From assembly GCF_042852765.1 (NCBI RefSeq), contig NZ_AP031414.1: a DNA stretch of 64,000 bases. One strand, 5' to 3'. How positions within the stretch are numbered: the first letter of the stretch is position 1; each line of letters begins with the position of its first letter. Position numbers and translations under genes: made by a program. Origin of the DNA: Schaedlerella glycyrrhizinilytica_A (GTDB taxonomy: Bacteria; Bacillota; Clostridia; Lachnospirales; Lachnospiraceae). The notes below the pieces were generated by a model. It made no database searches and was not told the DNA's origin. It saw nothing but the letters and a program-made list of their open reading frames with translations. Shown here piece by piece: positions 32,944-41,211 of the stretch.

Positions 32944-33437
32944 TATAAGCCTATTTCGATATTCCGACCGGTTCGTTCATATTTACGATACTCTACACCT
33001 GCCGCGTCCAGCATCCTTTTTGATGCGATCACCGCAGCCGTATCTGCGTATTTATCACAATCATAGATCAGTTCCCTGATTCCACACTGGATGATCGCTT
33101 TTGCGCACTCATTGCATGGAAACAATGTTACATACATTTTAGCGCCAACCAGTTCTCTTCCCGGACCACTGTAATTTAATATGGCATTCAACTCGCTGTG
33201 CGTAGAATAAACATATTTTGTTTCCAGAGGATCCTCACCATCTCTTGTCCATGGAAAAGCATCATCGGAACACCCCAGCGGAAATCCGTTATATCCCATA
33301 GATAAGATCTTATTATCCTGACTGACAATACAACAGCCCACCTGTGTTCCCGGATCTTTTGAACGCATCCCGGAAAGCATCGCAACCCCCATAAAATACT
33401 CGTCCCAGGACAAGTAATCCCGTCTCTTATCCGACAT
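32943..33437 (-). CDS. Deoxycytidylate (dCMP) deaminase, ComEB type
   Basis: A 164-residue zinc-dependent deaminase that converts dCMP to dUMP for dTTP synthesis. The zinc site is complete: HSELNAIL (His and catalytic Glu) and PCNECAKAI (two Cys). N-terminal SWDEYFMGVAMLSGMRSKDPGTQVG is typical. ATG 33437 is taken, with AAGGAGG upstream; the ATG one codon before it (33440) is equally possible. The gene follows upp by 19 bases, forming a pyrimidine-salvage operon with it. Confidence 0.92.
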   Translation of the reverse strand: MSDKRRDYLSWDEYFMGVAMLSGMRSKDPGTQVGCCIVSQDNKILSMGYNGFPLGCSDDAFPWTRDGEDPLETKYVYSTHSELNAILNYSGPGRELVGAKMYVTLFPCNECAKAIIQCGIRELIYDCDKYADTAAVIASKRMLDAAGVEYRKYERTGRNIEIGL

Positions 33438-33456
33438 CATCCTGTCCTCCTTTATT

Positions 33457-34086
33457 TTATTTTGTGCCGAAAATACGGTCTCCCGCATCTCCCAGTCCCG
33501 GCAGAATATACGCATGTTCATTCAAACGCTCGTCCAGAGCGCCGATATACAGCGGAACATCCGGATGATCTTCCTCCATACGCTTTACGCCCTCCGGAGC
33601 AGCGATGATACACAAAAAGCGAATATGTTTGACCCCTTTTTCTTTTAACATCTGGATCGCAGCAGAACAGGATCCGCCTGTTGCCAGCATCGGATCTACC
33701 ACAAAAACTTCCCGTTCACTGCAGTCTGCCGGAAGTTTACAGTAGTATTCTACCGGCTCATGCGTTTCCGGATCTCTGTAAAGTCCGATATGTCCCACCT
33801 TTGCAGCCGGGATCAGGGATAAGATCCCGTCCACCATTCCAAGACCCGCACGAAGAATCGGCACAACCGCCAGCTTCTTTCCTGTCAGTTCCTTTCCTAC
33901 CATCTCGCAAAGCGGCGTTTTGATCTTAACATCCTGTAATTTCAAATCTCTTGTTGCCTCATAACACATCAGACCTGCGATCTCGCTGACAACCTCCCGG
34001 AATTCTTTTGTACCCACATCTGTTTTCCGGATATGTGTGATCTTGTGCTGAATCAGCGGATGATCCATTACATATACTTCTGACAT
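33457..34086 (-). CDS. upp: Uracil phosphoribosyltransferase
   Basis: A 209-residue enzyme that makes UMP from uracil and PRPP. The PRPP-binding motif is VVDPMLATGGSCSAA, the N-terminal ILRAGLGMVDG and the C-terminal uracil-binding segment YILPGLGDAGDRIFGTK are exactly as in bacterial Upp. Its ATG overlaps the stop of the Sua5-fusion gene by one base (TAATG), indicating translational coupling. Length is normal. Confidence 0.96.
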   Translation of the reverse strand: MSEVYVMDHPLIQHKITHIRKTDVGTKEFREVVSEIAGLMCYEATRDLKLQDVKIKTPLCEMVGKELTGKKLAVVPILRAGLGMVDGILSLIPAAKVGHIGLYRDPETHEPVEYYCKLPADCSEREVFVVDPMLATGGSCSAAIQMLKEKGVKHIRFLCIIAAPEGVKRMEEDHPDVPLYIGALDERLNEHAYILPGLGDAGDRIFGTK

Positions 34087-35612
34087 TATGCTCCTCCTTC
34101 TGTAAATGAATTTAATTTTTCTGTCAATTTATGAATTAACTTGGAAAGTGTTTCCAGACATTCCCCGTATACATTCAGCGGTTTCCCGTATGGATTCGGT
34201 ATGTCTGTCTCTTCCCCCGTAAATTCTTTAAGTGTGTAAATATTACCATTATCACCATACTGTTCTGTCAGCTTTATTTTCTGCTCTTCGTCCATGGTCA
34301 ATAACAGAATATCCCCCTCCATCTCTGCCTCAGACAATGCAACGGCAGTATGAGAAGCCATCGTCATCTGCGCACTTTTCATCACGGCTTCTGCTTTTTG
34401 ATTCACCGGTTCCGGGAATAGAACGACCATCCCCCTGGAATCGATCACATATTCCTGATGCAGATCTTCTCTTCGCAGCATTTCCGCAGCCATTGGTCCC
34501 CGGCAGGTATCTGTCATACTTACAAATATAATTCTCCTGTATTTCTGCTGTTTTACAACAGACGCGGCGGAAATTCGCAGATGTCCCGCGGCTTTTTCCA
34601 GACGGTTCATGATCGCGTTCCCGATTCCCTGAAGGGCAAAAGATTCGCTGTAAATCTCGTCAACTTCTTCGTCGTCAAATTCACGCAGTACCGCATACAG
34701 ATTCCTTGCGATTGTTTTTTCATTTTCACGGGTTCCGATATTTTTTACGACTCCGTTTGTATAATAGCTATAAGTCTCATTTGTTGCGATGACGCCGACC
34801 CGTTTTCCTTCCCGGACGGCTGCGTAACACAACTGTCGGATTGCAAGAACTTCTTCTTTTACATTTCCCTCAACGATCATCAATTTTGCTTTCGGCGCGT
34901 AATGGCGATATTTCATTCCCGGCGCTTTCGGCGCCTTATCTGTCTCCCTGCCGAGAAGCGTCTCGTCAATACTGACATGCCCCACAACAGGTTCCATCAT
35001 ATCTGCGGTGATCGCTCCCGGTCTTAAGATCATCGGCGGTGTGACCGTCATATCTAAAATGGTAGATTCCAAACCGATATCTACGCTTCCTCCATCCAAA
35101 ATCATTTCAATCTTACCGTCCAGATCTTCTCTGACATGCTCCGCTGCTGTCGGACTTGGTCGCCCGGATGTATTAGCGCTCGGCGCAGACACATATCCGC
35201 CCGCCGCCCGGATCAGTTCTCTGGCGATCGAATCACTCGGCATGCGCACTGCTACCGTGTCCAACCCTCCGGTTGTCCCGTAAGGCACTTCATCGCTTTT
35301 TTCCAGGATCAATGTCAGCGGACCCGGCCAGAACTTTTCCGCAAGCCGCCCCACTTCTTCGGGAATGTTCACTGCGATCCGATTTAATGCATCAACTTCA
35401 CAAATGTGTACGATCAGCGGGTTATCCGATGGTCTTCCTTTGGCTGCGTACGTTTTTCTGGCCGCCTCCTCGTCCAGTGCGTTCGCTCCCAGCCCATATA
35501 CGGTTTCCGTCGGAAATGCCACAAGACCGCCCTTTTTCAGTATCTCGCCAGCTTCCTGTATCGTCTTCTGGTCTATATTCATTTTATCTATTTTTTTTAT
35601 TATTGTCTCCAT
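34086..35612 (-). CDS. Fusion of Sua5/YwlC threonylcarbamoyl-AMP synthase with an inactive-looking LMW phosphatase domain
   Basis: A 508-residue protein. Residues about 10-330 are a full Sua5/YwlC enzyme (GGLVAFPTETVYGLGANAL, KGRPSDNPLIVHI, SAPSANTSGRPSPT, RPGAIT, then the Sua5 domain), which makes threonylcarbamoyl-AMP for tRNA t6A. Residues about 355-505 are a low-molecular-weight tyrosine-phosphatase fold, but the P-loop reads FVSMTDTCRGP: Ser365 replaces the nucleophilic Cys, and DIPNPYG has Asn473 where the general-acid Asp normally is. The domain therefore probably binds rather than cleaves phosphotyrosine or phosphoarginine. Start choice between 35612 and 35582 is uncertain. Confidence 0.88.
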   Translation of the reverse strand: METIIKKIDKMNIDQKTIQEAGEILKKGGLVAFPTETVYGLGANALDEEAARKTYAAKGRPSDNPLIVHICEVDALNRIAVNIPEEVGRLAEKFWPGPLTLILEKSDEVPYGTTGGLDTVAVRMPSDSIARELIRAAGGYVSAPSANTSGRPSPTAAEHVREDLDGKIEMILDGGSVDIGLESTILDMTVTPPMILRPGAITADMMEPVVGHVSIDETLLGRETDKAPKAPGMKYRHYAPKAKLMIVEGNVKEEVLAIRQLCYAAVREGKRVGVIATNETYSYYTNGVVKNIGTRENEKTIARNLYAVLREFDDEEVDEIYSESFALQGIGNAIMNRLEKAAGHLRISAASVVKQQKYRRIIFVSMTDTCRGPMAAEMLRREDLHQEYVIDSRGMVVLFPEPVNQKAEAVMKSAQMTMASHTAVALSEAEMEGDILLLTMDEEQKIKLTEQYGDNGNIYTLKEFTGEETDIPNPYGKPLNVYGECLETLSKLIHKLTEKLNSFTEGGA

Positions 35613-35649
35613 GTTTTTCATTATACCATTATTATGGCAGAAAGACGAA

Positions 35650-36387
35650 CTAAATTTGCAAATACGATAAAATTCCGTTTGCAATCCCCTCCGCAAGCTT
35701 CTCCTGATATGCATCCTCGCAAAGTAACGCTTCTTCTTCCGGATTACTCAAAAAACCACATTCAACGATCAGCACCGGAGGTTCTGTCTTTTTCAGCATA
35801 TAATATGTATCGTTTGCTTTTATTTCCCTGTTTTTCTGCAGTTCCACTTTCTGAAGTGCTTCCTGTACGACCTTTGCGGCATTTTCTCCCTCCCTTGAAT
35901 GTGTATAATAAAAAACCTGTGTTCCGAAAACGCTTGGATCCGGATAGCTGTTCTGATGGATACTGACTGCAAGCACCGGTTTCGTTTCATTGATCAGTTT
36001 TACTCTCTCTTTCAAATCTTCCACCTGTGAATCTGCCATCCCGGCATCGTCCGTTCTCGTCATGATCACCGTGATCCCAGCTTCTTTCAGATGCCGTTCT
36101 ACTTTTTTTGCGATGCACAGGTTCATTTCCTTTTCCTTTGTTCCCTGTGTCCCAATTTTTCCGGGATCGCGCCCCCCATGCCCGGAATCCAAAATAACCG
36201 TCTGTTCTTCTTTCTCTGCTTTCTCCTTTAATTTTCCGCTTGTTTCCACCTCTTTTTTATTTCGGGAATTCAGATATTCCCCGGTTTTCTGACTGACTAC
36301 GATGATCCCGGCAAGCGCAGCCATTAATAACAGAATCCCCATTTTCCTGACGACTACTATTTTTTTCCCTTTGATCTTCTCTTTCAT
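35650..36387 (-). CDS. cwlD: CwlD-like N-acetylmuramoyl-L-alanine amidase
   Basis: A 245-residue amidase_3 protein. Basic N-terminus and a membrane anchor (KMGILLLMAALAGIIVVSQ), then the zinc amidase domain with LDSGHGGRDPG (His ligand), a Glu in the KEKEMNLCIAKKVERHL region, SIHQNSYPD (His) and VECGFLSNPEEE (catalytic Glu). Single-domain anchored amidases like this are CwlD type, which makes muramic lactam in spore cortex. The start is uncertain: ATG 36387 has AAAGG close by; a TTG at 36405 has GGGG eight bases upstream, but that site lies in the stem of the preceding terminator. Confidence 0.85.
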   Translation of the reverse strand: MKEKIKGKKIVVVRKMGILLLMAALAGIIVVSQKTGEYLNSRNKKEVETSGKLKEKAEKEEQTVILDSGHGGRDPGKIGTQGTKEKEMNLCIAKKVERHLKEAGITVIMTRTDDAGMADSQVEDLKERVKLINETKPVLAVSIHQNSYPDPSVFGTQVFYYTHSREGENAAKVVQEALQKVELQKNREIKANDTYYMLKKTEPPVLIVECGFLSNPEEEALLCEDAYQEKLAEGIANGILSYLQI

Positions 36388-36403
36388 TTTTCCTTTAAAA
36401 CGC

Positions 36404-36459
36404 AAAAAAACATCCCCTTTCGCATACATATATTCCATATATATGCCAAAAGGAGATGT
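36404..36459 (-). terminator. Strong intrinsic terminator after the GH18 gene
   Basis: On the minus strand a stem of about 17 pairs (with G-U pairs and one bulge) is formed by 36443-36459 and 36410-36428, followed by seven Ts. The U-tract runs directly into the N-terminal coding region of the amidase frame. Confidence 0.85.
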
Positions 36460-36468
36460 CCTTTTCCG

Positions 36469-38655
36469 TTAATTTACATATTGGAGAATCAAATCCCATA
36501 TGCTGGAATTTTCCCAGCCAAGTTTCCACTCTGCAACACCTGCAAGCTGATTGCTCTTGATCAGTTTCAGTTTTTCTTCCAGAGAAGCGGTATCTTCCAG
36601 CCAGATCTTATAGACTCCGCCGTCTGCTTCCCATTCCGCATAGTATTGCTTGTCTGTATCATTCCATTCTGCCTGTACGCCGGCCGACTGCAAAATCTGC
36701 TGTGCTTCATCCATACCCATCGCTGTGCTTGTGACTTTATTGGCATAATTTGCTGCCTCTCCCTCACTCGCATCCATCTCTGCATCCGTTTTCGGTGTTT
36801 CAAACCATAACCGTGTATACAATGGAACGCCGATAACCACTTTCTCTTTCGGCACAGATTTCAAAGCATCTTTGATTCCCTGTTCTACATAACCATACGA
36901 TGCCACTGAGCCGGCTTCATAAGATCCCTCTGTATGTTCATCATATGCCATGATCACAACATAATCTGCCATGATTCCCTGTTCTTCCAGACTATAATGT
37001 CCATTGTACGGCTGCGGTACATAATTATCCACTGAAAATACAAGTCCATTCTGACGGCATTTTACCGACAGTTCACGGACGAACTGGATATAATGCTCGC
37101 CGCACTCTTCGGAGATCAGTTCAAAATCCAGATTGATCCCGTCGATTCCCGACTGAAGAGCTGCTGCGATCACCTGATTGATCAATGTCTCGCGCTTTGA
37201 CGTATAGCTGAGCACTTCATACGTCTCCTCATATGAGTTGATTCCTCCATGGAAATCTCGAAGCACTGCCCATACATCCAAATTAGACTGATGCGCATAA
37301 TTCACATAATCCGAACTTGCAAGAGAATTGATATTACCGTTTGTATCGGCAATACTGAACCAAGTCGGAGCGATCGTCGTCAAACCTTTGGTTCCTGCGA
37401 TCGTCTCCAGTACATAGCTGTTGGCTTCTGCATTGTCCACATTGTGCCATGCCATATTGATCGTCTGATTCATTGAAATATTCGTATACTCCCGTTCTGT
37501 AAACTCTCTGGAAGTTTCTTCCTCCACAACTTTTTTCAAAGCGTTCGTCTTCACATATCCGATAAATCCATCCGCTGTCGCTACTTTCTTCCAATCATCT
37601 TCATCTTCTAGCACCGTAACTTTATCTGCTTTCTTGACTTCCGTCAGAATCGGGCTCTTTACTCCGCCTTGATAACGTACTTCTGTATCCCGTTTTAATA
37701 CCGAAGTCTGGATCTTACCCCAGTCACTCGTAACGACGACTCTGTCCGGATTCTTATAAACACTGTAATCCAGATTGGTGTACTGCTGAATAAACGGAAG
37801 TGCGATATATGCTGTTCTTCCTTCAGTTTTCAGGATTATAAAATCTTCACTTTTCTTTTCTGTAACTTCTGTATACTCTTTGCTGCCGACAGTAACCGAA
37901 ACATTCCCATTCGGTAACGTATAAAGCATAACACTTTCGTTCGGATCCCAGTAAAAACGTTCATTGATAAACTTTCTTACCACAGAATATTCAATATACG
38001 GCTCTCCATCGATCATCTTTCCGACTACATGACCGCTGTCTTCTCCTTTTATCACCTGATCGTTGACAACAAGTGCAAGAGAGTCTTCTCCTGTCAGCCC
38101 GTAATATTGTTCTAAATCAGCTTTCTCTTTCGACGGACCGTATCGCTGCCAGATAAAAACGCCTCCTGCAATTCCTACGATGACAGCAATCAGCAAAAAC
38201 ATCCTGATCAGAAGATTGCGTCTTCTTCTCCTCGCCCGGCTGCTTCTTCTCTTTGGACGCTGACCGCCCGGCTGTGCTCCTGCACTACCCCTGCTGCGAC
38301 TGACATTTCTGCTTCGATTTCCGCCCGCATTCGCAGATCCGCTTCTCGAAGATCCGGAATTTGTACTGCCATTCCTCATAGGCTCTGCACCGGTTCCGCC
38401 AATCCGCTGTCTGTTTCCAGCATTCACTCTGCTCCATTCTTTTCCGTCCTGCGTATAAGATGCTGACGGATTCCGGCTCGACATTCCGCGCCAGCTTTCA
38501 TCGTGCTGGGTCGTTTCCCTGCTGCCTGATATTCTATATTCTCCTGTTCCTGAACTTCCCGGTCTTTGGTCGCTGCTGCCTGGGCGTCTGACTGTACCCT
38601 GCTGCCTGGTCCTCTGATTCAGGAAATCATTTTCTCTGTTTCCTCTTTCGTCCAT
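36469..38655 (-). CDS. Membrane-anchored GH18-family glycosidase with SH3-like domain
   Basis: A 728-residue protein. The first 145 residues are cytosolic, low-complexity and Arg/Ser/Gly-rich, ending in a cluster of arginines before a membrane segment (about 148-170). Outside are a stalk domain with copper-amine-oxidase-like repeats (about 190-320), an SH3-like segment (TEVKKADKVTVLEDEDDWKKV), and a C-terminal GH18 barrel with the catalytic motif DGINLDFEL (Glu as acid/base). Related proteins act on peptidoglycan or spore cortex in Firmicutes. The start has AGGAGGTGCCGC. The long arginine-rich cytosolic region is unusual for a surface hydrolase. Confidence 0.88.
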   Translation of the reverse strand: MDERGNRENDFLNQRTRQQGTVRRPGSSDQRPGSSGTGEYRISGSRETTQHDESWRGMSSRNPSASYTQDGKEWSRVNAGNRQRIGGTGAEPMRNGSTNSGSSRSGSANAGGNRSRNVSRSRGSAGAQPGGQRPKRRSSRARRRRRNLLIRMFLLIAVIVGIAGGVFIWQRYGPSKEKADLEQYYGLTGEDSLALVVNDQVIKGEDSGHVVGKMIDGEPYIEYSVVRKFINERFYWDPNESVMLYTLPNGNVSVTVGSKEYTEVTEKKSEDFIILKTEGRTAYIALPFIQQYTNLDYSVYKNPDRVVVTSDWGKIQTSVLKRDTEVRYQGGVKSPILTEVKKADKVTVLEDEDDWKKVATADGFIGYVKTNALKKVVEEETSREFTEREYTNISMNQTINMAWHNVDNAEANSYVLETIAGTKGLTTIAPTWFSIADTNGNINSLASSDYVNYAHQSNLDVWAVLRDFHGGINSYEETYEVLSYTSKRETLINQVIAAALQSGIDGINLDFELISEECGEHYIQFVRELSVKCRQNGLVFSVDNYVPQPYNGHYSLEEQGIMADYVVIMAYDEHTEGSYEAGSVASYGYVEQGIKDALKSVPKEKVVIGVPLYTRLWFETPKTDAEMDASEGEAANYANKVTSTAMGMDEAQQILQSAGVQAEWNDTDKQYYAEWEADGGVYKIWLEDTASLEEKLKLIKSNQLAGVAEWKLGWENSSIWDLILQYVN

Positions 38656-38814
38656 GCGGCACCTCCTGTTAGACCTTATTATATCATATTTTTTTTATAC
38701 GTCATTATAATTTTACTATTTTAGCAAAGATTTTGTAACATTTCAGCCAATTCAAACTATTTCTAACGAACTTCTTTACATGTTACGCTTTTTTATTCCT
38801 CGAATACAGAGTCT

Positions 38815-39102
38815 TCAACCATTCTGAATAAAGGGGGAATTGCGTCTGGCTGCTCTTTGACCTTTCTGTCTTCTGTTCTTTCGATACTTTTCGTTGATAT
38901 TTACAAAAGAAAGTGATTCAATATGACCCTCCGGATCAATTTCATAATCCCGCATATAACTTCCGGCTTCACGAACCATATGCTGCCGTACTACCTGCAT
39001 CGGACTCGCACTGTTCCCGTCAATCAATATACAGACTCCTTTCTTCTCATAATCCTCCAGTTCCGTATACAGGTTTTCATATACCGCACTATCTTTTTTC
39101 AT
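38815..39102 (-). CDS. Small conserved-looking protein of unknown function
   Basis: A 95-residue soluble protein, MKKDSAVYENLYTELEDYEKKG to the end. It has an acidic N-terminal helix, a central segment VCILIDGNSASPMQVVRQHMVREAGSYMRDYEIDPEGHIESLSFVNI, and a very basic C-terminus. I do not recognise the family. ATG 39102 follows GGAGCAGTGTA; an ATG six codons upstream lacks spacing. The coding periodicity and ribosome site make it a likely real gene. It lies 160 bases upstream of the GH18 gene on the same strand. Confidence 0.6.
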   Translation of the reverse strand: MKKDSAVYENLYTELEDYEKKGVCILIDGNSASPMQVVRQHMVREAGSYMRDYEIDPEGHIESLSFVNINEKYRKNRRQKGQRAARRNSPFIQNG

Positions 39103-39606
39103 TACACTGCTCCTTTCCATAACGACTCGGATCAGCTATAAAAACTGCATCTTACAGACCAACCGGAAGTTTCGTGACATACCGCTGAATGTTCATGCAG
39201 CAGGAAGATAGCAGAGTCGTTCTTTAACTTCTCACATTCTTTTGATTTGTTCCAGAAAACGGAACATCGAAATATATTGAACTATTAACAGAATATTGCC
39301 AGATTCACTGATACAGCAATCTCCGTGCCCCTCCTTTCATGATTTTTTGACACTCACTGATCAAAAGCTATCCTCTGTGCCGCTATTATATATCCGCATT
39401 TTTCTCTTTTTCAATGTGTTTCTTGTTTAAAACCGTTGTGAATTTGTTGATAAATACGTTGCACGGAATTTCATTTTATTCACATCATGTGTAAAGAAAT
39501 CTCCAATGTCAATTTCTTCCTTTTCTTTTTTCTTTACATCCTGCAAATTTTTGTTTATACTATTATGGAATAAATATATTTTCTAATCATTGAAGGATGT
39601 GATCAT
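39103..39606. other. 504-bp intergenic region upstream of the MecA-like gene
   Basis: No convincing gene. AACGACTC (39121-39128) and GAGTCGTT (39214-39221) are far-spaced inverted repeats enclosing about 85 bases. Within them GTTTCGTGACAT (39169-39180) and ATGCAGCAGG (39195-39204) repeat two words that are adjacent in the mecA-like coding sequence (39726-39737, 39739-39748). The remainder is AT-rich. A small RNA is possible but not shown. Confidence 0.4.
39533..39561 (+). promoter_or_regulatory. Promoter of the MecA-like gene
   Basis: TTTACA (39533-39538) and TATACT (39556-39561) with a 17-base spacer, 45 bases before the ATG. Confidence 0.7.
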
Positions 39607-40335
39607 ATGAAGATTGAAAAACTGAATGAAAATCAGATTCGCTGCACTTTGACACATGCTGATCTGGCGGAACGCCATCTAAAACTAAGTGAACTTGCAT
39701 ATGGTACGGAAAAAGCGAAGTCATTGTTTCGTGACATGATGCAGCAGGCATCTTTTGACTTTGGTTTTGAAGCTGAAGATATTCCACTGATGATCGAAGC
39801 GATTCCTGCTTCTGCTGATTCGATTGTCCTGATCATAACGAAAGTGGAGGATCCGGAAGAATTAGACACCAGATTTTCCAAGTTTACTTCTGCCGGAGAT
39901 GCGGATGGAAAGACCCGCGAACCGCTCAGCAAGCTGGAGGGTGCAGAAGAATTTATGGATCTGCTCAACAAAGTAAAAGATGCAGCGTCCAGCGTAGAAA
40001 AATCTGCTTCCAGGAAAACAGACAGTGCAGAACCTACACCGATCCCTGTAAAGCTTTTCTCCTTTGAGACGATCGATCTGGTCATCTGTGCAGCACGCCT
40101 GATCGCACCGATGTATCAGGGCGCCAACACTTTATATCGTGATTCGGCAAATGACATGTATCTTCTTGCTCTTACGCCATCCGAGCACACAAAACAGGAG
40201 TTCAGCAAAGTCTGCAACATGCTCTCTGAATTCGGCGCTCAGGAAAAAGCAAGTGCTTCCGTGCTCGCTTTTCTGGAAGAGCATTGTGAAATCACCATTG
40301 CGGCTGATGCAATCCAAAAATTATCCGCACTCTAA
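39607..40335 (+). CDS. mecA: MecA-like adaptor protein
   Basis: A 242-residue protein with the two-domain MecA layout: N-terminal MKIEKLNENQIRCTLTHADLAERHLKLSELAYGTEKAKSLFRDMMQQA (substrate-binding domain), a variable polar linker (about 115-145), and a C-terminal ClpC-binding-like domain (VKLFSFETIDLVICAARLIA, then ANTLYRDSANDMYLLAL). MecA delivers proteins such as ComK to ClpCP in Bacillus; in clostridia the targets are not settled. An own promoter and a terminator make it monocistronic. Length agrees with clostridial MecA homologues. Confidence 0.85.
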   Translation: MKIEKLNENQIRCTLTHADLAERHLKLSELAYGTEKAKSLFRDMMQQASFDFGFEAEDIPLMIEAIPASADSIVLIITKVEDPEELDTRFSKFTSAGDADGKTREPLSKLEGAEEFMDLLNKVKDAASSVEKSASRKTDSAEPTPIPVKLFSFETIDLVICAARLIAPMYQGANTLYRDSANDMYLLALTPSEHTKQEFSKVCNMLSEFGAQEKASASVLAFLEEHCEITIAADAIQKLSAL

Positions 40336-40365
40336 GTTAAAAACATATCGGTTATTCACATAACG

Positions 40366-40437
40366 AAAACCGCAACAGAAATCAAAAACAAAAGATCCTT
40401 TGTGACCTCCGAAATGATTTCTGCTGCGGTTTTTCTT
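40366..40437. terminator. Terminator between the MecA-like and DUF1858 genes
   Basis: 19-base arms (40366-40384 and 40415-40433) match with one mismatch, loop 30 bases, followed by TTTCTTATT on the plus side; serves mecA and possibly the convergent DUF1858 gene. Confidence 0.75.
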
Positions 40438-40465
40438 ATTCGATATTTTTCTTTAAATTTTAAGA

Positions 40466-40675
40466 TTAAGCCTGCATCGCTTTCTTTGCAGCATTAATCT
40501 TCTCTACGAGCAGATCTGCATCGATTCCATGGACCATTGCAGCCTCTTCCAAAGATTCCATCTGTGCAGACGGGCAGCCAAGACAGTGCATTCCAATCTC
40601 CATCAGGATCGGAGCAGCCTCCGGAAATACTGTTAACAGTTCACCGATTGTTGTATTCTTAGAAATCTCTGCCAT
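40466..40675 (-). CDS. DUF1858 (hybrid-cluster-associated redox disulfide) protein
   Basis: A 69-residue protein, MAEISKNTTIGELLTVFPEAAPILMEIGMHCLGCPSAQMESLEEAA. The HCLGC motif with the CxxC-type cysteines is the hallmark of the DUF1858/TIGR03980 family of putative redox disulfide or metal-binding proteins. An AAAGGAGGAAATAGAA site precedes the ATG. The role is unknown; family members often neighbour hybrid-cluster or sulfur-related genes, but none is present here. The long AT-rich region upstream contains DnaA boxes. Confidence 0.87.
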   Translation of the reverse strand: MAEISKNTTIGELLTVFPEAAPILMEIGMHCLGCPSAQMESLEEAAMVHGIDADLLVEKINAAKKAMQA

Positions 40676-40931
40676 TTCTATTTCCTCCTTTATTGTTCAG
40701 TTGTTTTAACAACACTACGGTTTATTATAATCTCTAATTTTAAAATTATCAACCACGAACTATAAGTATGTGAATATTCTGAATTGTCTATATTCTGCAT
40801 ATCACTTTTAGACTACTTAAAAGTCAACATCTTTCTTTCTTTTTTTCGACAAAATATAATTTTCATGATATGTAACCAAAACACGCGTTCTTTTTTTATT
40901 CAAAGTAATTCACATAATTCACACCTTTTTA

Positions 40932-41003
40932 TGTGGATAATGTGGATAACTTTTGTATAACACACTTTTTTTCCACATTTTTTGATATTTTGAATGTGGA
41001 TAA
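40932..41003. other. Cluster of DnaA boxes
   Basis: TGTGGATAA, the reverse complement of the consensus DnaA box TTATCCACA, occurs exactly at 40932-40940, 40941-40949 (directly abutting) and 40995-41003. A one-mismatch box TTTTCCACA lies at 40969-40977 in the opposite orientation. The DNA between is extremely AT-rich. No dnaA, dnaN or other origin gene is in the window, so a DnaA-titrating or reactivating site is more likely than oriC. Confidence 0.7.
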
Positions 41004-41166
41004 GTTGAAAACTATTCTTTTCGTTCATTCGACTTTTTTTTACATTTTCACCTTAATTTGTGCACTTTGCATATTATCATTTTTTCATGCATTTAAAACT
41101 GCAAAATACTTTTTCTTTTTTCATAAAACAAGTTATCTGTGAATTTCTTTTTCTACTTATAAAAGA

Positions 41167-41197
41167 AAGACATCACCTCATAAAAAAGTGATGTCTT
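41167..41197 (-). terminator. Terminator of the NlpC/P60 gene
   Basis: A 10-bp perfect stem (41188-41197 with 41167-41176) followed on the minus strand by TCTTTTATAAG. Confidence 0.75.
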
Positions 41198-41211
41198 CCT
41201 GTTTTCTCTTC

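Larger units (their letters stand above)
40676..41211. other. 536-bp AT-rich intergenic region
   Basis: No gene is supported. The region is very AT-rich, holds the DnaA box cluster listed separately, and ends with the terminator of the NlpC/P60 gene. The likely promoter of the DUF1858 gene is at its left end but no clear consensus was found. Confidence 0.6.

Noticed and set aside
40676..41211. Chromosomal replication origin
   Set aside because: DnaA boxes are present, but dnaA, dnaN, gyrase, rnpA or rpmH genes are not nearby, so oriC is unlikely.
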